Positions 1 to 10,655 are shown, numbered from the stretch's first letter. The stretch: DNA of 64,000 bases from Rhizophlyctis rosea (GCA_027596075.1 JADGJC010000008.1:7170-71169), one strand, 5' to 3'. The notes: a model not told the origin generated them from the letters alone. Program-made: numbers and translations.

Positions 1-3000
1 CCCCCTCCTCCTCCTTCTCCCTCCCCTTCCACTTCCCCTTATCCCTTCCAAACCTCCTCCGACCCGCCTTCCCCTTCCCTTTCCCGCCTGGCACTCCACC
101 ACTCCCAAAACTATCCGTGAAACTCCCAACCCCTCCCCCACCACCATTCCCGACCTCATCAAACAACCCACTCAAACTCTTCTGGATTTGCATGTTCTGC
201 ATCATGTTCTTGAACCCTTTATTACTCCTCGCTAACAACCCGCCCGCCCCACTCGCAGCACCATCACTGTCCGTCCCCGCTGCCGCGGTTGCATCTTCAA
301 CTCCCATTACAACAGCATCCACACCACCTCCCTCCTCCCCGCCATCCGAAAAGTAACCCCTCCTCTCTATCACATCTCCAATCGTAGGACTATTCTTAGG
401 CGAACTACTCCCCGCCCGCCCTTCCTGGCTCTTCGTCCGGTTGATGTTCAACCGCGGGAACAACCCCGACGTCGAACGATGGCGCGACGTACCCCTCCCT
501 CGTCCGCCCGCAAACTGATGTGGTGGCGAGACGGCCTTTTGTTTCCCTTTTTCGATTATCAGCGTGTCGGTGGGTGGTGGGGATGTAGCTCTTAATTCTT
601 CAAAAGGTGCATGAAGATTTTCGTCTGACCGTGATTTCGTTCCCGTGGCAGGGACGGGATCACTATTGGAGCGGTCTTTGGGGTGTACGACGTCTGATGC
701 TGTGATGACATGAGGCACGGGTTCAGATCCTTTGCTCTGCCTACTCCCATCCTTGAAGAAATAATCACTGGGCGTTTTCTTATGTCCCTTCGCTTTCGGA
801 TGCCGGTCCGCCAAGGACTTCAACGGTCGCCGAGACTCATCATCATTTCTTCCTCGCATCGACGGTGACGCCGATCTAGCCCGGGATTTCCCACCACTGC
901 CAGTTACATCCAACGTATCAATCGAGGAATGCGTCGCATCTTGCCACGTAAGGCCGTCCGACATTGAAGTTTCCAACGCTCCTTTCTCCGGTGATCGATT
1001 ATCACCACCCACCGCTTCCTCAACATGTACCACCTGTGCTGACGGTTCAACAATCTGTTCCCCTCCCACACTCCGATGCTTATCCTTATCACTCCTTCGC
1101 ATAACCCAACTCTTCTTCTTCCTATGCTTGATGATCTTTCCACCATGTCCCAAACTGGCCCTCCTCTCCTTCGTCTTGTCCTCCCGTCCGCCAACGCCCG
1201 CAGCAACAGAGCCACTCCCCCGTTCCTCCTGCCTATCCCCTCTCTCCTTCATCTTCCCTCCCAACTCCCAAAACTTTGGTTTCTTGCCACTGCCACCACT
1301 CCGCCTATGCCCTTCCTCCTCACTCTCGGACGAACTCGAACTGCCAAAATTAAGCGACAACCTCCGCCTTCTGCGCTGCTGTTGCTGTCCGTCTTTGGTG
1401 TTCCGACTCCTACGACCAAAGGTGAACCCTGCAAACTCGTTCTTATGGTGATATATTGGCGCGTCGATGGACCGAACGAGATTGTCCGTCCATGATAGTC
1501 GTGGGGATCGAGGTTCGCTGCCCGCTTCAAGCAAGTCGGTTGAGGTGTCCGGCGGGCTTCCAAGAGAAGTGGTGCAGCTCATATCCGTGGTTGCATGATG
1601 TAGGATTGGTCGGGGCGGCATGGTTTCTTTGATGGCGGGAGCGGTTTGGTTCGACGCGCGTGAAACGGTGGACTGAGGAGAGTCTCCATCGTGCTGCACC
1701 GAGACACCCTGCGCAACCATTCCACCACCAGCACCACCCCTCTCCTCCTCCCTCCTCGCAAACTCATCCAAATCCTCAATCGAAATCGCTGGAGTACTAA
1801 GCCTCGCCCCCGACCCTCCCACCGGCATCGACGACGGCCCACCCTCCGACCCCCCCTCCCCTCCCTCACCAACCCGCTTCTGATACTGATAATACTCAAT
1901 CAACTCCGTCGTCCCAACATGCCATGTAAAATATCTCGATTTCCATTTCTGCTGCTCCTCAGCAGACGCACCATTTTTCACTGCCTTTTGCCACATCTCC
2001 CGTCTCCATTTGACAATCGCTAGTGGGTTGTATCGGATACATTCAGCTTCCAGCAGGTAGATGTGGCGGTAGCGCCGTTCAAAGTATTGTTTACAGCGGG
2101 CGGAGCGCGTGAGGGTTTCTGAGGAGGGTTTGAAGGTAGGGTCTGCGTTTTCTGATGTTTGTGGTGTTGGGACTGCACTTTCGGCTAGTGCGAGATCTGA
2201 TATTGAGGACGCATTAGAACTTCCGGAACGAGAGAGGGCGGCTTCTATGACGGAGGTTGCAGGTAATAGTCCCGAATTGACCTGAGTGAGAGGGGCGGAA
2301 AGAACGGGAGGCGCTGGAGCTGGGGTAGGAGTTGGAAGTGCGGCAGGTTTGACAGGATCACCGCGCTTTTCACGGTAGTGCTGTGCGTTGATGTCCAGTA
2401 GTTGCCTTACAAATGGATCATCATCAGGAATGCTAGCCAGCAGCTCCTGCACATTCGTGGACCCGGTGCTTCTTTCTCCAGTACTGCGTTGTCCTGTACT
2501 GGACCGGCCCCGGCTCATTAGAGGAGAGAGCTTCCGGTGAGTCGCGTCTAGCAGCTCATCATTCAGTCTGCGAGCTCCAGATGGTGAACCTGGGTGGCCG
2601 GGAGGACTATCACGCATTGGTTCGTCTGATAGATGATGCACACGACCCTCCTGAGCACTCTGCCGCTCGGATATATGCCTGTCTGCTGCATCCAACGGTC
2701 GCCCATGGTCCAACGAAACATTGCTAAATGGAGATGCCTGAGCATGCTCCTCATCGCCACGATGCTTGGACCGCCTCTCATGCTCCCATTCCGTATGTCT
2801 TGGTCTGAATCTATTTGAATCGGCACGAAGCGTTCCCCACGACCCACCAGCCTCCGTCAAGTGCCCTTCCGACGCTGAAAAGGCATCCGAAGTGGTCGAT
2901 TCGGCTCCTATGCCCGAAGAGCTTGACCAACCACCGTCGCTGTCATAGTAGTATTCGTTCTCGCTCAGTTGCATATGAGGTTCGTGGGCCGCCGGGTCAG

Positions 3001-3133
3001 GCCAGGGATTTTCAGGCACACCATCCTCGGCGTCCACGTTGCGAGGATGAAAAGCCGTATCGCTGTCTGGTTCCTGACGTGACACCAGAGCCTTTGGCCC
3101 TCTGACCTTTGCGTGCTCGTCCCGTCCGCTCAT
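1..3133 (-). CDS. large disordered hypothetical protein, 3' end beyond the window
   Basis: From an ATG at 3131-3133 I read a minus-strand frame to the left edge of the window without finding a stop, giving about 1,044 codons; the C terminus is outside. Product not recognised. Most of it is Ser/Gly/Arg-rich and probably disordered. Two ordered-looking blocks stand out: around residues 335-410, rich in aromatic and basic residues (CKQYFERRYRHIYLLE, then RYNPLAIVKWRREMW), and around residues 540-565 (SWTDNLVRSIDAPIYHH). From memory, RYNP-type blocks occur in uncharacterised fungal proteins, but I cannot name a family. The C-terminal visible part is Gly-rich. An ATG at 2517 is in frame and is an alternative start, but the reading frame upstream is equally protein-like. 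No intron is needed. Confident that it is coding; function unknown. Confidence 0.72.
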   Translation of the reverse strand, partial: MSGRDEHAKVRGPKALVSRQEPDSDTAFHPRNVDAEDGVPENPWPDPAAHEPHMQLSENEYYYDSDGGWSSSSGIGAESTTSDAFSASEGHLTEAGGSWGTLRADSNRFRPRHTEWEHERRSKHRGDEEHAQASPFSNVSLDHGRPLDAADRHISERQSAQEGRVHHLSDEPMRDSPPGHPGSPSGARRLNDELLDATHRKLSPLMSRGRSSTGQRSTGERSTGSTNVQELLASIPDDDPFVRQLLDINAQHYREKRGDPVKPAALPTPTPAPAPPVLSAPLTQVNSGLLPATSVIEAALSRSGSSNASSISDLALAESAVPTPQTSENADPTFKPSSETLTRSARCKQYFERRYRHIYLLEAECIRYNPLAIVKWRREMWQKAVKNGASAEEQQKWKSRYFTWHVGTTELIEYYQYQKRVGEGGEGGSEGGPSSMPVGGSGARLSTPAISIEDLDEFARREEERGGAGGGMVAQGVSVQHDGDSPQSTVSRASNQTAPAIKETMPPRPILHHATTDMSCTTSLGSPPDTSTDLLEAGSEPRSPRLSWTDNLVRSIDAPIYHHKNEFAGFTFGRRSRNTKDGQQQQRRRRRLSLNFGSSSSSESEEEGHRRSGGSGKKPKFWELGGKMKERGDRQEERGSGSVAAGVGGREDKTKERRASLGHGGKIIKHRKKKSWVMRRSDKDKHRSVGGEQIVEPSAQVVHVEEAVGGDNRSPEKGALETSMSDGLTWQDATHSSIDTLDVTGSGGKSRARSASPSMRGRNDDESRRPLKSLADRHPKAKGHKKTPSDYFFKDGSRQSKGSEPVPHVITASDVVHPKDRSNSDPVPATGTKSRSDENLHAPFEELRATSPPPTDTLIIEKGKQKAVSPPHQFAGGRGRGTSRHRSTSGLFPRLNINRTKSQEGRAGSSSPKNSPTIGDVIERRGYFSDGGEEGGGVDAVVMGVEDATAAAGTDSDGAASGAGGLLARSNKGFKNMMQNMQIQKSLSGLFDEVGNGGGGGVGSFTDSFGSGGVPGGKGKGKAGRRRFGRDKGKWKGREKEEEG

Positions 3134-3760
3134 ATAGACATTTTATTTGTTCTTTAGGAATGAAAGACGCACCAATATTGTCTGTAAAACAAAAAGATAT
3201 GGAGGATGAGACTCCCACAAGCGGCTGGGGCTTCCCATGGCCGTGGCGGTGAACCTACCGATATGTGGTATGAGGACAAAATAAAGCCTCAGGTATAATA
3301 TGCTGCTGCCTTCGTTCGGATAGGATACGCCGTTTCACTCCGACGATCTGGATGTGCTGTGGAAAAGAAGCACGCCATTACTCGTCTGCCTCTGCCGGTA
3401 GGGCGTGGGAAGGGGAAGACCAAAAGCGTGGGAACGGGGAAGTGTGGCGCGCAACACGCGGTCTCATTGCGGGAGTCTTCCCGTTTGGTGGTACAGTTAG
3501 GATTGGTTGGTGGTACAAATACCATAAGAATGCACCCCGTCAAGGTGAAGCCACTTCCGCGTGACACACACAGAGCATTGCATTGATGATTCTGATCAGG
3601 CAGACTTGTGGGACTTGCAGACCCCCTCCTTGTCCTTCATCTCATAAACCCCATTCGTTTGCTTTCACTACGCTATCTCAAGAGCGGAGTGCGATACCGG
3701 TAGACTGTGTACATCCGCCATATACCTTACCACACTCTACGCAAAGAACTACAGTTGACA
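3134..3760. other. intergenic region
   Basis: About 630 bp between divergent genes (minus-strand gene starting at 3133, plus-strand gene starting at 3761), so it should hold both promoters. Short ORFs here overlap on both strands and have no recognisable sequence. No repeat or RNA gene seen. Confidence 0.5.
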
Positions 3761-4712
3761 ATGGCAAGCCCAATGGATCTTGACGCAAGGCTCGGCGCGT
3801 CTCTCGGTGAGCACCCTCTTCCCCAGATCGCCAAAACCTCAGCGTTCCTTCTGGGCACAACGCTGTACAACTTGCCCTCAGTCTCAAATTATTGACCCTT
3901 CCCCATCCCATCCCTTCCGACAACACAGACGATATCGTCAAACACAACAGAGCCCAGAAAAAGACCAGACAACCCGTCAAAGCCGCCCCTCCCGCCCCTG
4001 CATCCGCCCAACGACGCGCCACAAAGTTCGCAGACGCAAAAAACCGCTCCTCAAATGCCCGCCAAACACAACACGCTCAACGAAGAGGTTTCCAACCTCC
4101 TCCACCTCCCGCACCGCCAGCCGGAGGGCGAAGAGGAAGGGCGGCGGCAGGCGCCAAGGCTGGTGGAGGGATACTGGCTCGGTTGGGTCCTACGGGCGGG
4201 GGCATACACAGTCGTGTTGGGGCCAAAGTTGCGGATAAGCCGGCGGGAAAGCAACAACAGCAACAACAACAGCAACAGCAACAACAGCCGAGAAGGAGGA
4301 ACAAGAATGCACCTTCGGCGGCAGATAAGAACATTACCGTGACGATTGTCAACGATCAGGCAATGGCGGGTGGGCCATCGACGCCTCCGAATGGACCGAT
4401 GTGGCGGAATGAGTGGGTTTTTCGACTTCTCCTTTGATGCATGTCGCGACCTTCAACTCATATATCACGCGTGATCGAAAACAGTATCCCAGCACCAGCC
4501 CCCATTCAATACCATGCAACACGCGCGGCTGAGGACGCATATGCCACTCCCCCGCCCTTCGTGCCTCCCGTAAGTTGCAATCGCTGCCTTCCTCTCATTT
4601 CAAAACCCAACTCAGTATTGACTTCGGGTTATCTTAGGGAACGAGCTTGAGCTCCCGGTTTGCAATCTTGCACCAACATCGCGTCGAGCAACCGGTTGTG
4701 CGGAAACTATGA
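3761..4712 (+). CDS. UAP56/Sub2-binding mRNA export adaptor-like protein
   Basis: Four exons fit: 3761-3806, 3929-4412, 4485-4569 and 4638-4712. The first splice joins MDLDARLGASL to DDIVKHNR, making SLDDIVKHNRAQ close to the N terminus. That is the UAP56-binding motif (UBM) of ALYREF/Yra1 and UIF/FYTTD1, which recruits the DEAD-box helicase UAP56/Sub2 in nuclear mRNA export (family knowledge). The rest is basic, with RGG/RGR-like stretches, a run of 12 Gln at about 4254-4289 and the segment NITVTIVNDQA. I see no RRM, so it resembles UIF/FYTTD1 more than ALYREF. The last exon gives GTSLSSRFAILHQHR, also reminiscent of UIF-type C termini. About 229 residues. The exon 2 donor (GTGGGT at 4413) is the least certain junction. 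Role is inferred from the motif. Confidence 0.68.
4251..4290 (+). repeat. CAA/CAG microsatellite coding for polyglutamine
   Basis: A run of CAA and CAG codons encodes 12 consecutive glutamines in exon 2 of the mRNA export adaptor-like gene. Mixed CAA/CAG codons usually stabilise such a tract against slippage. Its length may vary between strains. Confidence 0.9.
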
Positions 4713-5085
4713 TTTGTGTGACAGAGAATATTGGTGTTTGTAAGAGTGTGGGCGTGGGGCTTGCAGGAAAACCTGTGAATGAAAAGGGGGGGCAAGGCTG
4801 ACGCTCCGATGCTGTTTGTGTTGCAAACGGAATAAGCCTAAACAAAATCAGTTGCTTGTTCTTCGACAAGTCTAAATTGAGTTTGTTTTTGCATAACCCA
4901 CCGCAAGGTGCAAAATCCTGGATTACAGCAAGAAACTATGCCTCGAGACAGTATTGAACGAGGCCCTCTATTTACCACTTTTTGAACAGAAACAAACTCA
5001 CACAAAAAACAACAGAAAACATTATCTAAAACTATTCACACTATCAACAAAACCCCACATTCCATCACAAAAAGTCCCACCAGAA
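4713..5085. other. intergenic region between convergent genes
   Basis: The 3' sides of the export adaptor-like gene (plus) and the WSC-SH3 gene (minus) face each other here. AT-richer than the coding flanks. No gene, repeat or RNA structure that I could support. Confidence 0.5.
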
Positions 5086-6351
5086 TTACTCTTGGATCGC
5101 ATACTCCCCACCCAAGCCCTTCTCCCCACTCCCGTTCCCTCCCGCACTCCTAGGTCTAGGTCCCGTCCCATACCCACTACTCCCCTTACTCGAACTCCTC
5201 CCAAAACTCGCCCTCCCCAAACTCGCAAAAATACTCCCCTTCTCACTATCCCCACCCCCACTACTGCTCTGCTGCTCCTCCTTCCGCCTCCGCCGACTCG
5301 CCTCCCTCATCACCCTCCGCGCACCCTCCACACTATCTACCCGCTGCGGCGCCGTGAACGCCCCGCTCTTCTTCCGGAACTTCTCGTCACCGACTAAACA
5401 ACCCAACGGGAATGCCCCCGTCGCACCCGTGTTGACGTTTGTGCCTACTGCCCACCCGTCCTTAAAGTACCCACGAACAGCGACAACTTCTTCCGGTAGG
5501 AGTGGAATCTCGTCTTTCGCGGATGAAGGTGGAGCGTGCGGCGTGACGACGGAGTAAATCATGTTTGGTGTGCGGGGAAGGACGTTAGGGAGGAGGTATG
5601 GATCTTGTGGGTCGCCTGCGAGGAGTTGGGCTGCGGCGGCGGAACCGCCGGCGCCGCCTAGGAAGGCTTTACTGGACATGGCTTCGAGGTGCGGTGTTGC
5701 GCGGAGACGGCGGGATTTGCGCCATCGGTTGAGGATTAGGAAGGCGGCTAGGGAGAGGGCGACGAGACCGCCTACGAGGCCTCCGATGAGGGCGGAGCGG
5801 TTTACGCTTGAGGTGGTTGTTCCGCCTACGGAACCTACTGATGTTGTTGAGCCGCCTGTGTGAGGGGTTGATGACGCGGATGAAGAGGCGGCGGCTGAGG
5901 CGGTTGCGGACTGGGAGGTGGAGGTGAGGGTTGTTGACGTGGAGGAGGATGTGGGGAAGGGTGATGGACTGGCTAGTGCGGTTCCGGTGATGTTGTACAC
6001 TGAGGCTCGGGGTGAAACTGTATCGCCGCATGGAAGACCATCAGCACATTGTATTCTGCATTCGGCCGGGTTGACTGCTACAAAGTTGTCGCTGAATTCG
6101 GAAGCGTCGCGGCAGTGACATTCTTGCCCACGGATCAAGACATATGATGCACGATTATTTGTGCAGGCTGAGACGCAGTCAAATGCTTTGATGGGTGTGC
6201 CGCTGACACTGACTGTTGTTCCCCAGTCATTATTGCCGAAGATCTGTCCGTAACAACCCAATAGTGACCATTGTGCTTGCGCGAGGGGTACGAGGGTTGC
6301 GAGAAGGAAAAGGGATACAGTATGTCCCTGTCTGGGCCGATTACTATGCAT
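5086..6351 (-). CDS. WSC-domain, single-pass membrane protein with cytoplasmic SH3 domain
   Basis: Single-exon 421-residue protein. In order: signal peptide (about 1-26, ending AQA); WSC domain about 27-105 with eight cysteines (GCYG, DCVSAC, ECHC, ECRIQC, PCG), a fold that binds cell-wall polysaccharide; Ser/Thr-rich, probably O-mannosylated linker about 120-185; transmembrane helix about 187-210 followed by RWRKSRR (stop-transfer, so the C terminus is cytoplasmic); SH3 domain about 268-325 (EIPLLPEEVVAVRGYF, DGWAVG, GATGAFPLGCL); disordered Ser/Gly tail. The layout suggests a cell-wall sensor that couples to proline-rich signalling partners, analogous to Wsc1/Mid2 or Sho1 (inference). Start is the ATG directly preceding the signal peptide. 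It diverges from the IDH gene. A second TM-SH3 protein lies at 60957-63073. Confidence 0.88.
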   Translation of the reverse strand: MHSNRPRQGHTVSLFLLATLVPLAQAQWSLLGCYGQIFGNNDWGTTVSVSGTPIKAFDCVSACTNNRASYVLIRGQECHCRDASEFSDNFVAVNPAECRIQCADGLPCGDTVSPRASVYNITGTALASPSPFPTSSSTSTTLTSTSQSATASAAASSSASSTPHTGGSTTSVGSVGGTTTSSVNRSALIGGLVGGLVALSLAAFLILNRWRKSRRLRATPHLEAMSSKAFLGGAGGSAAAAQLLAGDPQDPYLLPNVLPRTPNMIYSVVTPHAPPSSAKDEIPLLPEEVVAVRGYFKDGWAVGTNVNTGATGAFPLGCLVGDEKFRKKSGAFTAPQRVDSVEGARRVMREASRRRRKEEQQSSSGGGDSEKGSIFASLGRASFGRSSSKGSSGYGTGPRPRSAGGNGSGEKGLGGEYAIQE

Positions 6352-7231
6352 TCGAAGTCTTGGTGATGTGTGAAAGCTGTGGGAAAGGGCTTGAAACTAC
6401 ACGAAACTCTTGATGTAAACAAAGGCTGACTAGGGCAATATCGTCGTATTTGTTGTATTATTATCTGACCGCACGTCTCGGGCACGTCACGTCGATTGTT
6501 AGAAGGGTGTCGACTATCGCATGGACTTAACGGGATGGGAACAAGAAAGGTCCTCCTAGTTATTCCGTTATGTGTGAGGTCAAAAAGAAAGATGATGGGG
6601 CGAGTTTTACAGGGGATCCAAACTCGGCACAACGACAAATGTCATTCACCGATGTGGCTTGTCGATGTCACACGCGGGGTGCTATATTTGGATTGATGAA
6701 TGCAAGGGGGAAAGGGGGAATGGCTTTCCCTTTGAACTGGACACAGAGTGGCTTAGACTGACTGGTGAGTTTGAGTCTCACTTCGACTGGAGTGGGATAT
6801 AGCCGGCAGTGCTGCGGAATCAAGCCGCATCTGCGGAATGACACACGATGACCATCGTGACACGGTGACACCAATTATCGGGTTCGCACCCAGAAAACTT
6901 GCTCAGGTCAACCCGCTCCGATAAGTAAACAAACCTTTATCCAAGGTTATTTTTAACACCAAGGGAGTGAGTATATCATATCCGTACAAAGCAGTACTCT
7001 TCACAAATACCTCTGTTCGCTACTGACATCCACACTATCCATCTTATAGCTCGCAACCGTTCCCATATATCTTTGTGATCTAACGGTACGTCCTGCTTCA
7101 TTGCACCCCGGTGAAGGTTGGGGTTCTGACGTAACTCATTCCTGCGCGTGTTTAATATACTTGCCGCCCCCTTTTGCACCAACGCCCCCAACCCTCTTCT
7201 TTACATATATCTCACGCACCCGACAGTCCCC
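6352..7231. other. divergent intergenic region (WSC-SH3 / IDH promoters)
   Basis: About 880 bp between two outward-facing genes, presumably both promoters and 5' UTRs. Small ORFs here overlap and are not protein-like. I could not assign specific promoter elements. Confidence 0.5.
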
Positions 7232-9524
7232 ATGCTCGGCCGCCACGCTCTCCGTTCGGCTTTCGCTGCCCGCCCCGCCGCTCCGCTTTTCGCCATGTCT
7301 CGGAACTGTATGTGTGGGAGTCTTTGTAGCAAGGGGTGTTGGTAGCGCGAGACAGGGTTTAATGCATTCTGACTGAAACAATGTATGATCCATGTAGATG
7401 CCAGCCAATCTGGGAAGATCGTTGTGCAGAACCCTGTTGTGGAGGTAGGGGCATTAGACACGTCCTCCATGGTTTTTTGCCAGAGTGCTGATGAGATTGT
7501 GCGCATGGACAGCTTGACGGAGATGAGATGACGAGGATTATGTAAGGCGGTGAACACTGGTTTCATGACATACGCATGGAACAGCCACTCATACAATACT
7601 TCGAATGACCAGCTGGAAGTGGATCAAGGACAAGGTAAGGAGAGATTGTGGAAGGAAGCTGGCATGAACGCACCGACTCATTACCTCCTTATGTCTTTGA
7701 TAGTTGATCTTCCCATACGTGCAACTCGACATCAAGTACTTCGACTTGGGAATGGAGTACAGAGATAAGGTTGGTGGAAACCCACTTCGAAGAGAGGAGT
7801 TGCGGCGCAAAGGATCTCACCATAGGGCGTAGACTGATGACCAGGTCACCATCGAAGCTGCTGAGGCCATCAAGAAGTACAACGTTGGGTAAGATCGTAC
7901 GATGCATACAAGTCATATGATGGGATATTGACGCATGCATGGCAGTATCAAGTGCGCGACCATCACCCCTGATGAAGCCCGTGTCAAGGGTAAGTTTTGG
8001 AATCGAATCACACATGAAAGCCCCGGGGCTCTGCTCATCGCAAATTCATAACATAGAGTTCAACCTGAAACAAATGTGGCGATCTCCCAACGGCACCATC
8101 CGTAACATTTTGGGCGGTACCGTCTTCCGTGAGCCCATCCTTTTGCAAAACGTTCCCCGTATCGTCCCTGGATGGACCCAACCCATCATCATTGGTCGTC
8201 ACGCTTTCGGTGACCAGGTGGGTTTACCGCGTGCCACCAAGTAGGGCTTCAAAAGCGAATGGATATTCATTGTTGCGGTGTCCTATAGTACCGCGCTACC
8301 GACTTTGTTGTCAAGGAGCCCGGAACCTTCGAGATGACCTTCACCCCTAAGTCTGGTGGAGCACCCCAGACTTTCAAGGTCTTTGACTTCCCCGTAAGTT
8401 CCCATCTCCAACCTAATCGCCACACTAGTCGAGTTGTGCTGAATATCTCCTTTCACAGGGAGGTGGTGTCGGTTTGGGCATGTACAACACCGACGAGTCC
8501 ATCAAGGGCTTTGCGGAGAGCTGTTTCGAGATGGCTTTGGCCCGTGGGATGCCCTTGTACTTGTCCACGAAGAACACCATCTTGAAGAAGTACGATGGTC
8601 GCTTCAAGGACATTTTCCAGGAGATCTATGAGGCGTGAGTGATCGCTGAGTGAGTACTTCGGGAGGTCGACGTTTCTGATTGATGAGATCAATAGCAAAT
8701 TCGCCGACAAGTTCAAGGCGAAGGGTATTTGGTATGAGCACCGGTGAGTTTTCCAACTTGTTTATGAATGGCATTGTTGACGCATTTACTGATGTGCAAC
8801 TCTTCCAGTTTGATCGACGACATGGTTGCCCAAGCCTTGAAGTCCTCCGGTAGCTTTGTGTGGGCTACCAAGAACTACGACGGGTAAGGGAATGGCATTT
8901 TATTGGCTTTTGAGGTGGAGATTACATTGTTGACCGCGGACTGTTGCGACAGTGATGTCCAATCCGACGTCCTCGCCCAAGGCTTCGGTTCCCTCGGTCT
9001 CATGACTTCCTGCTTGATGACTCCCGACGGTAAGACCATGGAGGCCGAGGCCGCCCACGGAACCGTCACCCGTCACTACCGTGAGCACCAGAAGGGCAAG
9101 GAAACTAGGTGCGTTTCATACCGTTCTGTTCGCACATTTGTTGATGCTTGCTGACTGACGAACGTTCACGAATAAAAATAGCACCAACTCCATCGCCTCT
9201 ATCTTCGCCTGGACCCGGGGTCTCGCCCACCGCGCCAAGTTGGACGGCAATGACAAGTTGGCGGCCTTCTGTGAGAACTTGGAGCGTGCGTGTGTCGACA
9301 CTGTGGAGCAGGACAATGTCATGACGAAGGATTTGGCTTTGTCTATTCACGGCAAGGGGTATGTTTCTTTCTCATCCTTGAAGTGGACTTCGATATTGCA
9401 GTAACCGGGATGCTGATTATTCTTCTTCTGGCATTTCCCCAGATTGAAGCGCGAGCACTACGTCACCTCTGAGGAGTTCATTGACCAGGTCGCCAAGAGG
9501 TTGCAGACTGCGCAGAGCAACTAA
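7232..9524 (+). CDS. IDP1: NADP-dependent isocitrate dehydrogenase, mitochondrial
   Basis: Oxidatively decarboxylates isocitrate to 2-oxoglutarate, making NADPH; dimeric eukaryotic NADP-IDH family. Fifteen exons restore a full protein: 7232-7307, 7398-7444, 7513-7541, 7613-7634, 7704-7769, 7833-7888, 7946-7989, 8057-8217, 8289-8393, 8459-8634, 8696-8743, 8809-8883, 8953-9108, 9182-9358, 9443-9524. All junctions are GT-AG and in phase. Landmarks: [38 protein letters not shown], the substrate-loop segment [36 protein letters not shown], and [20 protein letters not shown]. The N terminus ([18 protein letters not shown]) is an Arg-rich, acid-free mitochondrial presequence. A second in-frame ATG at 7295 (MSRN) could give a cytosolic form. 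The C terminus (QSN) is not a peroxisomal signal. Confidence 0.96.
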
Positions 9525-10224
9525 ACATATATTTTGATGATGGTGGGGCGTGTTTTGTGAATAGTTTTTCGAGGAGGGGTAACCCGTATGAGATGGGATG
9601 TACTTGTGCACCTTTGTATCTTTATAGACTTTACATATATTTAAATGTAGGTGGATCCTAGTGATGACATAGTGTGCAGATTTGAGACTAGTGGATGTGT
9701 CGAGTTTCGTTGTGGCGATAGGTGGGCTCTGTCTTTACAGGGGCTTGCCACCCTCATGACCGACATAGGTCATGGCGACATTACAGCCTTGCCAGATTGT
9801 GGGTCGTGGAGGAAGATGGTGATGGTGTCGTTGTAGGTGTTACTGAAGGTATTGGTGAAGTTGGTGCTGTTGCTGTCGCCGTTCGCTGTGGTTGCTGTTG
9901 TTGTTATTGTCGTTGCAGTATCCGATGGATGGGGTTACGATGAGGAAGTTGGTGTCCAAGTCGGAGTAATGCCTGGACCACCTTTTACTTGATCTTGAGA
10001 TGGGTGCAACCCTCCGCCCCCCAACCTAGTTCTTGAAGGTGGGGATTACCCTCGCGTCTTGTTTGCCCGAAGGAATGCGTTTGCAACCCAAGCGGCAGAC
10101 AAAAAGTCTGCGCAACCAGACGAGTCCGGAATAATGTACACAAAACAAGTCATGCACACACCCATTCCCATCTGGCCCTATCTGAACCACTTGCCCCGCC
10201 TTGACCTGAAAAGCAAAATGTGAG

Positions 10225-10283
10225 CCAGGTGAATGCGCCTGGTGTGGGACACCTCCACACCAGGCACGGAAATGGTTCACCTG
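10225..10283. repeat. nested inverted repeat
   Basis: An 11-bp perfect stem (GCCTGGTGTGG at 10237-10247 against CCACACCAGGC at 10255-10265, 7-nt loop) sits inside an outer 9-bp pair (CCAGGTGAA at 10225-10233 against TTCACCTGG at 10275-10283). It could form a bulged hairpin in RNA or a cruciform in DNA. It lies downstream of IDH, too far from the stop to be an obvious 3' UTR element. Confidence 0.75.
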
Positions 10284-10560
10284 GGAGTTGAACCCGTTGA
10301 GGCCCGAAGGCAGTGAACCTTCTTTGGGGGAGTCTTGTCGTGTTTTAGTATTCGTTGAAGAACCTAGTGAAAGGAAAGGGAGAAAATCTGCCGAAGCAGT
10401 CAGCGTGATGTTCCCATTACGGATTTCCACAACCATGTCCAACTCATCCCTTTTGGTCACCTTTGCGACACGATCACCAGCCCCCAAGCTACCCGCCGAA
10501 GGCGGGGCGGTGACAATGGATCACGGCACAGACCAAGAATGACCGCGCTGACGATTTCCC

Positions 10561-10655
10561 GACGACTCAATTCACGATGGGGCTTCACGGTGCAGACCCG
10601 GGATATCCATCCCGGCGACTCGATTCACCACCATGCTTCACGGTGCAGACTCGGG
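10561..10655. repeat. 42-bp imperfect tandem duplication
   Basis: Two copies (10561-10602 and 10614-10655) start with GCGACTC or GACGACTC, share GCTTCACGGTGCAGAC in the middle and end in CGGG, with a few substitutions. Spacing is 53 bp. Probably a local duplication without function. Confidence 0.65.

Noticed and set aside
117..2023. Plus-strand Pro/Ser/Leu-rich ORFs at the left edge
   Set aside because: They start at GTG or similar codons and are antisense shadows of the low-complexity minus-strand gene.
9790..9935. Minus-strand Thr/Asn-rich open segment (TATTITTTATTANGDSNS)
   Set aside because: Looks like a glycosylated linker but arises from a GTT/GCT simple-sequence stretch and is bounded by a stop with no acceptor nearby.
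10026..10487. Minus-strand ORF of 153 codons downstream of IDH
   Set aside because: It begins at a TTG, has no recognisable domain, and its sequence overlaps the nested inverted repeat. No good splice partners found.
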